A DNA stretch of 64,000 nt from CAVWCQ01 sp963753545. Its GTDB lineage: Bacteria > Chloroflexota > Anaerolineae > Aggregatilineales > Aggregatilineaceae. The position numbers were made by a program, and so were the translations under genes. Below are positions 1-7,610 of this stretch, one piece after another (position 1 is the stretch's first letter; each line of letters opens with the position of its first letter). The stretch covers positions 2,914,001 through 2,978,000 of the forward strand of contig CAVWCQ010000008.1 of assembly GCA_963753545.1 (NCBI GenBank), in the 5' to 3' direction. The notes under the pieces were generated by a model. That model made no database searches, was not told the origin of the DNA, and worked only from the letters and a program-made list of their open reading frames with translations.

Positions 1-2
1 TT

Positions 3-260
3 CCCGGTTTGCTGGTAGGAATTTACAATGCGTTCCGGGCAGGGGATCATCTACGCGCTCGCGAACTTCAGACGCGGTTAAATGTTTTTCGCGATGCGCT
101 GCCGAAGCTGGGTTCCTACCCGGTGCAGATCAAAGAAGCGCTGAACCTGATGGGGCTGCCCGCAGGCCCGGCCCGCAAACCGATCCAGCCGCTGAATGAG
201 CAGGATCGTGAGACGCTGCGGCAGCTACTCGTCAGTTTGGGCATGGAAGTGATGGCGTAA
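3..260 (+). CDS. DapA-family aldolase/lyase, C-terminal fragment
   Basis: This is the last 85 or so residues of a gene that begins before the window. The frame is open from the first bases and reads PGLLVGIYNAFRAGD, then a helical stretch ending with YPVQIKEALNLMGLPAG and the tail RKPIQPLNEQDRETLRQLL. That ending is typical of the dihydrodipicolinate synthase / N-acetylneuraminate lyase family, TIM-barrel enzymes that form a Schiff base with pyruvate. The catalytic lysine and the substrate-specific residues lie upstream of the window, so the true substrate (aspartate semialdehyde, a sugar acid or another aldehyde) cannot be told. The family call is fairly secure; the exact enzyme is not. Confidence 0.7.
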   Translation, partial: PGLLVGIYNAFRAGDHLRARELQTRLNVFRDALPKLGSYPVQIKEALNLMGLPAGPARKPIQPLNEQDRETLRQLLVSLGMEVMA

Positions 261-600
261 CCGGGGCTTAGCGGCTTAGCTTCGCACGCTGCACGCTGGG
301 CGCAAGCAGCGCCTACGAATTACATGCGCAGGGGCCGTTCGGAGAGAACAGCCCCTGCACGCCCCTATCCCTCCCTCGCCTGTCCAGCAGATCAGCACGC
401 GGTAGTAACGGTGCGCTCTACCCGATACGCCTGTGACATTCACAGTGCTCTGTAGAGTTGTCGGGAGTCGAACCCGTAATCTCTTTTCGGAGAGGCCAAG
501 GTATGCTCGCCTCTGCTGAATGGCTACCTGCTTGCCTAAGTGCAAATCATTTGGGCGCAGCAAGCGGCACCCCTGCCAAAATAGATTTACGGACCAATAG
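261..600. other. Intergenic region with a GC hairpin; no gene seen
   Basis: This 340-base gap separates the aldolase tail from the end of the DIP1984-family gene on the other strand. It holds an 8-bp inverted repeat, GCAGGGGC at 328-335 with GCCCCTGC at 351-358, which could end the aldolase transcript although no T-run follows. The minus strand also contains a T-loop-like GGTTCGACTCCC near 463-474, but no acceptor stem or anticodon arm could be folded around it. No convincing protein-coding frame was found. Confidence 0.4.
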
Positions 601-1055
601 CTAGATTAGATCAACGACCCAGTTCGCGGCCTGGAGTCGAGTATCCAGTTCGCGGCGTTCTTGAGCTACCTGATCTGCCCGCTGTTGAAGTTCACCCGCA
701 TTGACGGTGCTTTCGAAGCGCACCTCGGAGCGGGAGTAACGATCCTGGGTAACGGTAGCGCGCTGCGCCAGTTCCCGGTAAGCCGCATGCCGGACATCCA
801 GCATATCACGCACAGCCAGCGCGTCTGACAGAGTCAGGCCGGGATCGAGTTCCGTTGCCGCATTGGTGCGATTGATGCGCTGGATCAGACGAGTCAAGTC
901 GTCAGTAACGCGCTCCAATTCGGTGAGCAGCCTCTGTGGATCTCCGCGGGACGATCCCCTTCCTGCACACGAGCCACAAGCAGCAAGCGCTGCTTCAACT
1001 GCGTGATTCGCTTCTGATAATCAGCGCGAAGAACAAGTGCTTCGGCCAGCTTCAT
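601..1055 (-). CDS. DIP1984 family protein (frameshifted)
   Basis: The protein starts MKLAEALVLRADYQKRITQL at 1055, preceded by a clear GGAGG ribosome site, and continues as VQEGDRPAE before the frame breaks near 942. The correct frame resumes as LERVTDDLTRLIQRINRTN and runs to the stop at 601. Restoring one base in the run around GCGGAGATCC gives an uninterrupted protein of about 151 residues, close to the usual size of DIP1984-family proteins, small all-helical coiled-coil proteins of unknown function (some are labelled septicolysin). The RINRTNAAT motif is characteristic of the family. The break is probably a sequencing error, like many others in the window. Confidence 0.75.
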
Positions 1056-1153
1056 GATTTCCTCCGCTCTGCATCTCGTTTGAACCTTATTGAACCCTAT
1101 AAGATGCTAGGCGGTTCTAAAAATATCAATATTCGGCCAGTCTGTCAAGGGTG

Positions 1154-1182
1154 AAATAAAAAGGGGTGCAACATTGCACCCC
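1154..1182 (-). terminator. Rho-independent terminator of the SH3 protein gene
   Basis: On the minus strand, an 8-bp perfect stem (GGGGTGCA with TGCACCCC, four-base loop, plus coordinates 1163-1182) is followed at once by a T-rich run, the complement of the A-run at 1154-1162. It lies 24 bases past the stop of the SH3-repeat gene. Confidence 0.8.
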
Positions 1183-1205
1183 AAACGATCAATCAAGCGC
1201 GAGGT

Positions 1206-2621
1206 TTACGGCTCCAGCCAGTAGGTAGCGCCTTCGCCTTCCGCCGTCCATCCAACAATCCCGGCGTAGTTGACAGGCCACCACAAACGACCATCCGAAC
1301 CACACTGCGGCGCTCCTGTGATAGTGAAATAGGCTCCGCTGGGAATCTGCCCGTTGACCTGACCTGCGCCAGGCAAGGTGCGCATAGCGTTCGGCAAACC
1401 AGGGGTCACGCGGGCCTGCATGCCAGGGACCAGCCGCGAGGCAGGCGATGCGGCACAAATCAGCGGTGTTACCCAATAGACGCCGCTCTGCCCTTCCCCG
1501 GTCCAGCCCGTCATCGCGCCGTACTGGACCTGCCACCACAAGACGCCCGATACACACTGAGGGCCACCGATCACACGGAAGAAGCCGCCAGCCGGAATAT
1601 AGCCGATCACCTGTCCGCTGCCTGCCTGGGTACGCAGGGCGTTGGGGAGGCCGGGTGTCACCTGTCCCGATATTCCAACCGTGACGCGGGATGTCATCTG
1701 GCAGACGGTCACATTAGGATCGGGCTGCAACCAGTAGGTAGTTCCTTCACCTTCCGCCGTCCAGCCGACCAGATTGTTATAGTTCACCTGCCACCACAAT
1801 CTGCCATCTGATCCACACTGAGGACCAGCCAGCACCGTGAATGACGCGCCGCCGGGAATCTGACCGAGCGTGCTTCCGCCAGCGGGTTGGCTGCGAACCG
1901 TATTCGGCAGACCGGGCGTAACCTGGGCCTGCATTCCGGGCGATAAACGAGCGGGCGGCGCGTTGTAGCAAGTCGCCAACGGCATGAGCCAGTATTGACC
2001 ATTCTGGCCTTCGCCTGTCCAGCCAATCACCGATCCATACTGGACCTGCCACCACCAGATAGCCGATACACACAGTGGCCCACCAACCACCGTGAAGGTC
2101 GCGCCGCCGGGAATCTGGCCCAGGGTGCTGCCGCTGCCCGCCTGACTGCGGATCGTATTTGGCTGTCCGGGTGTAACCACTGCCGGGCTGCCAACGGTTA
2201 AGCGGGGTGTCATCGGGCAGGCGCTGTACGGTTCCAGCCAGTAAGCTCCGCCCTGGCCTTCCATTGTCCACCCTGTGCGACCGTTATAGGTCACCTGCCA
2301 CCAGGCAGCACCAATCGGATCACAGACCGGGCCGACAATGACATTGAACGTCCGGCCTGCGGGGATGAGTCCCAACACGCGGGAACTGGTGGATGGCTGT
2401 TCACGCAAACGGTTGGGCAGGCCGGGCAGAACACGGCCCTGTGAATTTGGGGTCAACCGGGACGTGAGAAAACCGGGGCAGGCAGGCTGCTGCTGGGCAA
2501 CTTCCAGCGGGCGCACTGCTTCACTCGTATAACTGATCTGCGCATCGGCCTGGCCGATAGGCAAGCCCACCGGCAGCAAGAAGAGCGCGAGGATAATCAA
2601 CGCAGCGACTCGTACTTTCAC
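1206..2621 (-). CDS. Secreted protein with five bacterial SH3-like repeats
   Basis: The protein has an N-terminal signal peptide (hydrophobic AALIILALFLLPVGL, likely cleavage after QADA) and then five repeats of about 80 residues. Each holds a variant of TPGLPNxxRxQ, a glycine-serine turn, IPxGxxFxVxxGPxC, W-WQVxYxxxxGWTxEGxxxxYWLxP. This is the pattern of bacterial SH3 (SH3_3/YgiM-type) domains, which usually bind cell-wall or extracellular ligands. Each repeat has two cysteines that could pair outside the cell. I chose the GTG at 2621 because a GGAG lies six bases before it and the signal peptide follows directly; a more upstream GTG at 2639 has no ribosome site. There is no enzymatic domain, so it is probably a surface or matrix-binding protein. 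Confidence 0.85.
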   Translation of the reverse strand: MKVRVAALIILALFLLPVGLPIGQADAQISYTSEAVRPLEVAQQQPACPGFLTSRLTPNSQGRVLPGLPNRLREQPSTSSRVLGLIPAGRTFNVIVGPVCDPIGAAWWQVTYNGRTGWTMEGQGGAYWLEPYSACPMTPRLTVGSPAVVTPGQPNTIRSQAGSGSTLGQIPGGATFTVVGGPLCVSAIWWWQVQYGSVIGWTGEGQNGQYWLMPLATCYNAPPARLSPGMQAQVTPGLPNTVRSQPAGGSTLGQIPGGASFTVLAGPQCGSDGRLWWQVNYNNLVGWTAEGEGTTYWLQPDPNVTVCQMTSRVTVGISGQVTPGLPNALRTQAGSGQVIGYIPAGGFFRVIGGPQCVSGVLWWQVQYGAMTGWTGEGQSGVYWVTPLICAASPASRLVPGMQARVTPGLPNAMRTLPGAGQVNGQIPSGAYFTITGAPQCGSDGRLWWPVNYAGIVGWTAEGEGATYWLEP

Positions 2622-2845
2622 ATGAGCCTCCAAAGGCACACTGATAGGGATAATGGGATAGTCAGATTATCCGCACAATGGCAGGTTTTTTGCGACCTGT
2701 CGGATAATCTTCATCGTAAAGGACATTTCAGTATGGAACTAAACGCCAACCTGACGTTTACTCAATGCAACCCATTCGGTGAGCCGACCTTTACAGCTTT
2801 TTTATGAGAGCGTTCGCCCTGCCTGGAAAGGGAGTACCGCATTTT

Positions 2846-3649
2846 ATGGATTCTCACCTGCTGGATGATCCTATTCTGCTCTCCATTCTGTTCCATCCAC
2901 GACCTGCCCAACCGAGCCGAACGGCCCGGCCTGATAGCTATGATGGAACGATCCCTGTTGGCGACAACCTCGAACTTGGCTACCGTTTGTATGTCCATCA
3001 GCCCGACGCACCCGTGATCCTGACTTTTCATGGCAATGGCGAAATAGCCAGCGATTACGACGATCTTGCCCCTGAATACCACCGCGCTGGAGCCTCGCTG
3101 CTGGTTGTCGATTACCGGGGATATGGGTGGAGCACCGGACGGCCTCGGCTGAGCACCCTCTTATCCGATGTCGATGATGTGCTCAAGGCGCTGCCTGATG
3201 TGCTCAAAAAAGGCGGGATTTCCACCGAGGCACCCCTGCATATCATGGGGAGATCATTGGGCAGCGCGTGCGCAATTCATGCCGCATATACGGCCCCCGA
3301 ACGATTTAAAGGACTGATCCTCGAAAGCGCGTTTGCCGATGTCATCCCTCTGCTGATTCGCCTCGGAATTCCGGCACCAATGCTGGATAATATGCCCGAT
3401 CCGATCAACAACGTGGGCAAACTCAAGACAGTCAACCTGCCGCTGCTGGTCATTCACGGCGAGCGAGATACCCTGATTCCGTTCTCCAACGGGCAAAAAC
3501 TATATGAAACATCTCCTGCTGCGTTAAAATACCTGGTGCGGATCAGCGGAGCCGGGCATAACGATCTGCTGATGTACGGCCTAGACCGCTACTTTGGCGC
3601 TGTGGCGCAATTGATAACAGAGACATCACACCGGGAGAAGTTCGAATGA
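2846..3649 (+). CDS. Alpha/beta hydrolase
   Basis: This is a serine hydrolase of about 267 residues. It shows the oxyanion-loop region ILTFHGNGE, the YRGYGWSTGRP segment, the nucleophile elbow GRSLGS, an acid region LVIHGERDTLIPF with the likely catalytic Asp, and the late GAGHNDL with the catalytic His. The layout matches the family that includes YfhR/BEM46-type hydrolases, cytoplasmic or membrane-associated enzymes of unknown substrate. The start at 2846 follows GGGAG with good spacing; an upstream in-frame start at 2804 is less likely. Its stop overlaps the ATG of the next gene by four bases, so the two are probably translated together. Confidence 0.85.
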   Translation: MDSHLLDDPILLSILFHPRPAQPSRTARPDSYDGTIPVGDNLELGYRLYVHQPDAPVILTFHGNGEIASDYDDLAPEYHRAGASLLVVDYRGYGWSTGRPRLSTLLSDVDDVLKALPDVLKKGGISTEAPLHIMGRSLGSACAIHAAYTAPERFKGLILESAFADVIPLLIRLGIPAPMLDNMPDPINNVGKLKTVNLPLLVIHGERDTLIPFSNGQKLYETSPAALKYLVRISGAGHNDLLMYGLDRYFGAVAQLITETSHREKFE

Positions 3650-4692
3650 CTTTTACGCCTCATTTTTGGACCACCCATGTCGGCAGTGTGCCCTATAAAG
3701 AAGTCGATGGCCTGGCTGAGCGGCTGATCGATACCCTTGACGTCCCAGCCTGGCCCCAACTGCCACGCCGGACTTTCCGTGAAAATATGTATGTCCAGTA
3801 CAGTGCGGGTCTACCGGGGATTGTTCGGGACGACGTCAAGGAAAAAATCTATTTCGACACGACAGGTGACCTCTCCCCGGCGTTGGAAGCGTTCTATGAG
3901 CGTTTTCTGGCTGATGATGTCGATTCCTTCGGGCTGACGGCGGAAAACGCCGTCGGATTCGCCGCCATGATCGACGCGCTGGGCCAAACACCCGGCGCGT
4001 GGGCTAAAGGACAGGTGACAGGGCCGATCAGTTTTGGACTTACCGTAACCGATCAGGATCTGCGGGCCAGCCTGTACGATGAACAGATCGCGGATGTCAT
4101 TGTCAAAAACGCGACGATGATTGCCCGGTGGCAAATCCGCCAGATTAAGACGGTACGGCCCAATGTGATCCTCTTTGCCGACGAACCTTATCTGGCTTCG
4201 TTCGGATCGGCGTATATCAGCCTGAGCCGCGAACAAGTGATCAGCATGCTGGACGAAGTATTCACTGCCATCCATGCCGAAGGCGGGCTGGCTGGCGTCC
4301 ACTGCTGCGCCAATACGGATTGGTCGATGCTGCTGGCAACTTCGGTTGATATTCTGAATCTGGATGCTTACGGCTTCCTGGAAAATCTGGCCCTGTACCC
4401 ATCCGAACTGCGCGCCTTCCTGGATCGCGGTGGAGCGATTGCCTGGGGCATTGTTCCCAATACTGAGGAAGTTGATCAAGTAACACCAGAGGGGCTTGCC
4501 ACGAAATTGACGGACGGGCTGAACCTGATCAGCAGCAAAGCCGCGGCGCGCGGAGTGACCATTGATGCACAAGAACTGGCGCAGCGCAGCCTGATCGCTC
4601 CTGCCTGCGGGCTGGGGCCAACCACGCCGGAAATCGCAGATCGGGTGTTTGCCACCCTCAAAAGCACCGGGGAGTGTTTGCAGCAAGTTTAA
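3646..4692 (+). CDS. MetE/UROD-superfamily methyltransferase-like protein
   Basis: The 348-residue protein resembles the C-terminal barrel of cobalamin-independent methionine synthase. It opens with TTHVGSVP near residues 9-16, where MetE-like proteins have a conserved His. His219 and Cys220/Cys221 (GVHCCANTD) and Cys321 (APACGLGP) fit the HxC...C zinc-binding pattern used to activate a thiol substrate. It lacks the N-terminal half of a full MetE (about 750 residues), so it is one of the short homologues whose methyl donor is usually unknown. It overlaps the upstream hydrolase by four bases (ATGA) and is followed after 36 bases by endonuclease III. Family call strong, methionine synthesis itself unproven. 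Confidence 0.75.
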   Translation: MTFTPHFWTTHVGSVPYKEVDGLAERLIDTLDVPAWPQLPRRTFRENMYVQYSAGLPGIVRDDVKEKIYFDTTGDLSPALEAFYERFLADDVDSFGLTAENAVGFAAMIDALGQTPGAWAKGQVTGPISFGLTVTDQDLRASLYDEQIADVIVKNATMIARWQIRQIKTVRPNVILFADEPYLASFGSAYISLSREQVISMLDEVFTAIHAEGGLAGVHCCANTDWSMLLATSVDILNLDAYGFLENLALYPSELRAFLDRGGAIAWGIVPNTEEVDQVTPEGLATKLTDGLNLISSKAAARGVTIDAQELAQRSLIAPACGLGPTTPEIADRVFATLKSTGECLQQV

Positions 4693-4728
4693 TTGGGCGC
4701 ATAAGAAGCACCTACGAAAAGGAGTGCG

Positions 4729-5418
4729 ATGACCGATCAACTGCGGGCCAAAACGTGGGAGGTCTACCAGCGTTTGCTGAAGACTTATGGCGAGCGGCCT
4801 CTCAAGCCGCGCCGAGAACCGATGCACGAACTGATATCGACCATGCTGTCGCACCGGACCACGCAGAAGAACGAGGCCACTGCCTACCAGCGGATGTGGG
4901 ATCGCTTCGGTTCATGGGAAGCGATCCGCGATGCCCCGGTTGATGAACTGGCTGCCGCGATTGAGCCGTCTAACTTCCCGGAATCAAAAGCGCCGCGTAT
5001 TAAGGCGGCACTCAACCAGATTATCAGCGAGCGGGGCGAACCGTCCATCGACTTTTTGAAGGACTTGCCCGCCGAACAGGGACTGGAATGGTTAATGTCT
5101 CTGCCCGGTGTTGGCATCAAAACGGCCTCGCTCGTCCTGCTGTTCTGCTTCAGCAAGCCCGTGATGCCTGTCGATACGCATGTTCACCGGGTCAGTGGAC
5201 GGCTCGGCCTGATCGGACCTAAAGTGAGCGCGGAGGCGGCGCATACGCTGCTGCTCGATCTGCTGCCCCACGATCCGCCTGTGCTATTCAACTTTCATAT
5301 CGCACTGCTCAAACACGGCCAACAAATCTGCATCTGGGGAACACCGCGCTGTGAGCGCTGCCCGCTGACCGATATCTGCGTCTGGTTCCAGGAAAACCGA
5401 GCCGGAAAAGCGGAGTAG
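4729..5418 (+). CDS. nth: Endonuclease III
   Basis: This is a DNA glycosylase/AP lyase of base excision repair that removes oxidised pyrimidines. The 229-residue protein has the helix-hairpin-helix LPGVGIKTASLVL with the catalytic Lys, followed by the catalytic Asp in VDTHVHRV. Near the C-terminus it carries the iron-sulfur motif CIWGTPRCERCPLTDIC, which has the canonical spacing C-x6-C-x2-C-x5-C for a [4Fe-4S] cluster. The ATG follows AAGGAG. It sits between a MetE-like gene and an MpaB-type gene, with only five bases to the latter. Confidence 0.92.
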   Translation: MTDQLRAKTWEVYQRLLKTYGERPLKPRREPMHELISTMLSHRTTQKNEATAYQRMWDRFGSWEAIRDAPVDELAAAIEPSNFPESKAPRIKAALNQIISERGEPSIDFLKDLPAEQGLEWLMSLPGVGIKTASLVLLFCFSKPVMPVDTHVHRVSGRLGLIGPKVSAEAAHTLLLDLLPHDPPVLFNFHIALLKHGQQICIWGTPRCERCPLTDICVWFQENRAGKAE

Positions 5419-5423
5419 ACATC

Positions 5424-6185
5424 ATGCAAACAGAAGAAAAGCCAGGATATGATGTGGTCCGGCGAATCTGGGGCCGGGTCGATACAATCCTGTTCATTTT
5501 TGCCGGATCTGCGGCGGAGTTCGCCCTGAACAGGTCGGTGGATTGGCTGTTTGTCAGCGGAGAACTGCCCGGCGCGCCGATTGAGCAATTCTTTGAAACA
5601 GTGCGCTTTGCCCAGGCACTTGTCTTTGAAGACCCAGCAACGTTCCAAAAGACGGTTGAGGCGGTCAATCAGGCGCATAAAAACGTCGAGACTCTGCGCC
5701 CAGGCCAAGCCATACCACAGCGGGCCTATCGCGATACCCTGTTTATGTTGGTCGATTATGCCGAGCGCGCCCATGAAATCGTTTTTGGGCCTGTGACCGA
5801 CGCGGAACGGCAGGCATTGTTTCTGTCGTCAATGGAAATTGGGCGCTGCATGGCCATTAAGGGGCTGCCGGAGACTTACGATGAATACCGGAGGCTGCGC
5901 CAGAGTCATATTCGCAATCACCTGATTCACAGCGATTATTCGGATCAGTTATACGCGCAGTATCGCGCTCATATTGGCCCGATCCGCATGCGAGGGCTAC
6001 TGGACGTGCAGGCGAGTCTTGTTCCCCCAGAAGTCGCGCAGATACTGGGGCTCCACCAGCGGAGATACGTCAAGCTCATGCTCCGTCTCTATCGCCACAT
6101 CGAGAGCAGGCGGCTGCTGCGCCTGTTTTACCCGCTGATTATGCCCCGCCGCTATCTGGTTCAACTGCGCGCCATTGATCGCTAA
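5424..6185 (+). CDS. MpaB-type oxygenase-like protein (DUF2236)
   Basis: The 253-residue protein fits the DUF2236 family, which includes rubber oxygenase (Lcp) and the MpaB oxygenases. The supporting features are an early hydrophobic segment with FIFAGSAAEFALN, the FFETVRFAQALVFEDPATF region, a His in NQAHKNVETL, and a second in DYAERAHEIVFG, where heme ligands and active-site residues of the family lie. It ends in a basic helical tail (RRLLRLFYPLIMPRRY). It starts five bases after endonuclease III, so the two are probably in one transcript. Whether it binds heme or acts on a polymer or lipid is not shown. Confidence 0.7.
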   Translation: MQTEEKPGYDVVRRIWGRVDTILFIFAGSAAEFALNRSVDWLFVSGELPGAPIEQFFETVRFAQALVFEDPATFQKTVEAVNQAHKNVETLRPGQAIPQRAYRDTLFMLVDYAERAHEIVFGPVTDAERQALFLSSMEIGRCMAIKGLPETYDEYRRLRQSHIRNHLIHSDYSDQLYAQYRAHIGPIRMRGLLDVQASLVPPEVAQILGLHQRRYVKLMLRLYRHIESRRLLRLFYPLIMPRRYLVQLRAIDR

Positions 6186-6257
6186 TTCCTGCTGTTTGAG
6201 CAAAAACAGAACTTATGTGTTAATATTAGGTTATCGAACCGTTATGGGATTCAAACT

Positions 6258-6758
6258 GTGACTATCGAACAGCCCCCTTATCAGTTCTCCAGCCAAGTGA
6301 AGACAGGCACACGCGGCGAGACCTTTCTGGATGATTTCTTTTCCCGCTGGTTTCAAATTGCAGAGGCCGGAACAGACGATCAACGACGCGGCATAGATCG
6401 CTATTTCACGACGCGCAACCACAAACGCCGCTTCTCGGTAGAGTACAAAACCGACGAACGAGCAGCGCGCACCGGAAATGCATTTATTGAGACTATTTCC
6501 GTCGATAGTTCGGGCAAAGCAGGGTGGGCCTATACCTCACAGGCCGATTATCTGCTCTACTATGTGCCTGAAACGGGCCTGATCTATATGATGAAAATGG
6601 GCCTGATCCGGGAGCATCTATCCAGTTGGAAAGAGGAATATCCCCTGCGCCAAATTCCCAACCAGGGATATCATACGCATGGGCTGCTGGTTCCGTTGAT
6701 CGATCTGGAACATTACGCTGAGGCTGTTTTTAACGCGAACGGACGCCACGCAGGATAA
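6258..6758 (+). CDS. Small PD-(D/E)XK nuclease-like protein
   Basis: I do not recognise a named family, but the 166-residue protein has the arrangement of a PD-(D/E)XK fold. An N-terminal helix (GETFLDDFFSRW) is followed by GTDDQRRGIDRYF with a candidate metal-binding Asp, then a strand FSVEYKTD with the E-x-K pair, then an alpha-beta region with YLLYYVPETGLIY. A similar order is seen in restriction-like endonucleases and Holliday-junction-type proteins. The start is GTG at 6258 with no strong ribosome site. Neighbours give no hint of a partner methylase, so function is open. Confidence 0.55.
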   Translation: MTIEQPPYQFSSQVKTGTRGETFLDDFFSRWFQIAEAGTDDQRRGIDRYFTTRNHKRRFSVEYKTDERAARTGNAFIETISVDSSGKAGWAYTSQADYLLYYVPETGLIYMMKMGLIREHLSSWKEEYPLRQIPNQGYHTHGLLVPLIDLEHYAEAVFNANGRHAG

Positions 6759-6765
6759 CAAAGAA

Positions 6766-6802
6766 ATGAGGTCATTGGAAGGGGTTCGGACAATGACCTC
6801 AT
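6766..6802. terminator. Strong inverted repeat after the nuclease-like gene
   Basis: ATGAGGTCATTG (6766-6777) pairs perfectly over 12 bp with CAATGACCTCAT (6791-6802) around a 13-base loop. It begins eight bases after the stop of the PD-(D/E)XK-like gene. No T-run follows, so it may be a transcript-end stabiliser or a protein-binding site rather than a classical terminator. Confidence 0.5.
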
Positions 6803-6894
6803 CAAGCCCGCAACTACGGTGTTTTTCCAGTTCTTCGTAGGCTACGCGCAGCAGCGATTAGGCTTGGCGCGTACTAACTACGCATCGTCACCCA

Positions 6895-7068
6895 CTAATC
6901 AGGCCCAACAATTTTGCTGACAGCCGTTTCGATAGGTTCAATAACTTCGACACATTTACCCAGTGCTCCATCACGCACCCATGGGGCGCGTATGATTTTA
7001 GAATTTCGATCGATCTCGCGATTGGCAGTGTAAACTCCATATGAATCAATTATAACTCGTAAATGGTT
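6895..7068 (-). pseudogene. Possible remnant of a coding region
   Basis: On the minus strand, 57 codons stay open after a cluster of three stops and end in TAG. They read like real protein: RVIIDSYGVYTANREI, then IIRAPWVRDGALGK, then VIEPIETAVSKIVGP. There is no plausible start codon in the frame, so if coding it is the tail of a gene whose upstream part is lost or frameshifted into the AT-rich region beyond 7070. I do not recognise the family. The evidence is only the protein-like composition, so confidence is low. Confidence 0.25.
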
Positions 7069-7610
7069 CTATTATTAACGAAAAACAAAGCACTACTTAA
7101 GCCAGGTTACGGGTTTTGAAGAGAAAAGTGGATGCGAAATGTTATGAATTTTGAGTGAATTTTATCTCTAGCACCTCGCTTTCCCTGTAATAGAGCAATA
7201 AGATTCAGTAGGTTGCCCCGTTCAACTATCGCAAGAAATGTATTGAGATTATGATAAGTAACAATTGGGCCAACCATAAGCTTATGGATTCGTTCAACTG
7301 GGTGCATAAATTTTACATAAAACCATAAATCGCTGATTCCACCAAACACTTTTTGCAGCCTCTGAACGACTTAACTAGCAGATGTCAGGATATACCCATT
7401 CACCCCGTCCTGATTGCATGGCGTTTCCAGGAGGTGCTGTACTCTCATTCGCCATTTCAACCACATCCACAAACTAATTCCACTTGGCATTGGGCTAACC
7501 ATTGATACTTGAGACATGACAGAGTTCGTTCAATGAGGAGGCATTACGTTCAATCAAACGTTCGTTATTTATCCACTGCGTTTCTTAGCTGAGAAAAAGA
7601 GGTCGTAACA

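Larger units (their letters stand above)
6759..7610. other. Long AT-rich intergenic region
   Basis: These 850 bases are richer in A and T than the flanking genes. They contain the strong inverted repeat at 6766-6802, a possible degraded coding stretch on the minus strand at 6895-7068, and a 7107-7349 minus-strand frame whose composition does not look coding. The last part must hold the promoter and the ribosome site (AAAGAGGTC) of the giant repeat protein that starts at 7611. Nothing else was recognised. Confidence 0.5.

Noticed and set aside
440..545. tRNA- or tmRNA-like sequence on the minus strand with GGTTCGACTCCC
   Set aside because: Only the T-loop looks right. No seven-base acceptor pairing, D arm or anticodon stem could be built, and a tmRNA body would overlap the DIP1984-family gene.
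2622..2807. A 61-codon plus-strand frame before the hydrolase
   Set aside because: It overlaps the start of the divergent SH3 gene, has no ribosome site and shows no protein-like features.
3811..4854. A 347-codon minus-strand frame
   Set aside because: It lies opposite the MetE-like gene, which has its zinc motifs, start site and operon context. The antisense product resembles nothing.
7107..7349. An 80-codon minus-strand frame in the AT-rich gap
   Set aside because: No ribosome site and no recognisable motif. Its composition follows the local AT content, so it was left within the intergenic description.
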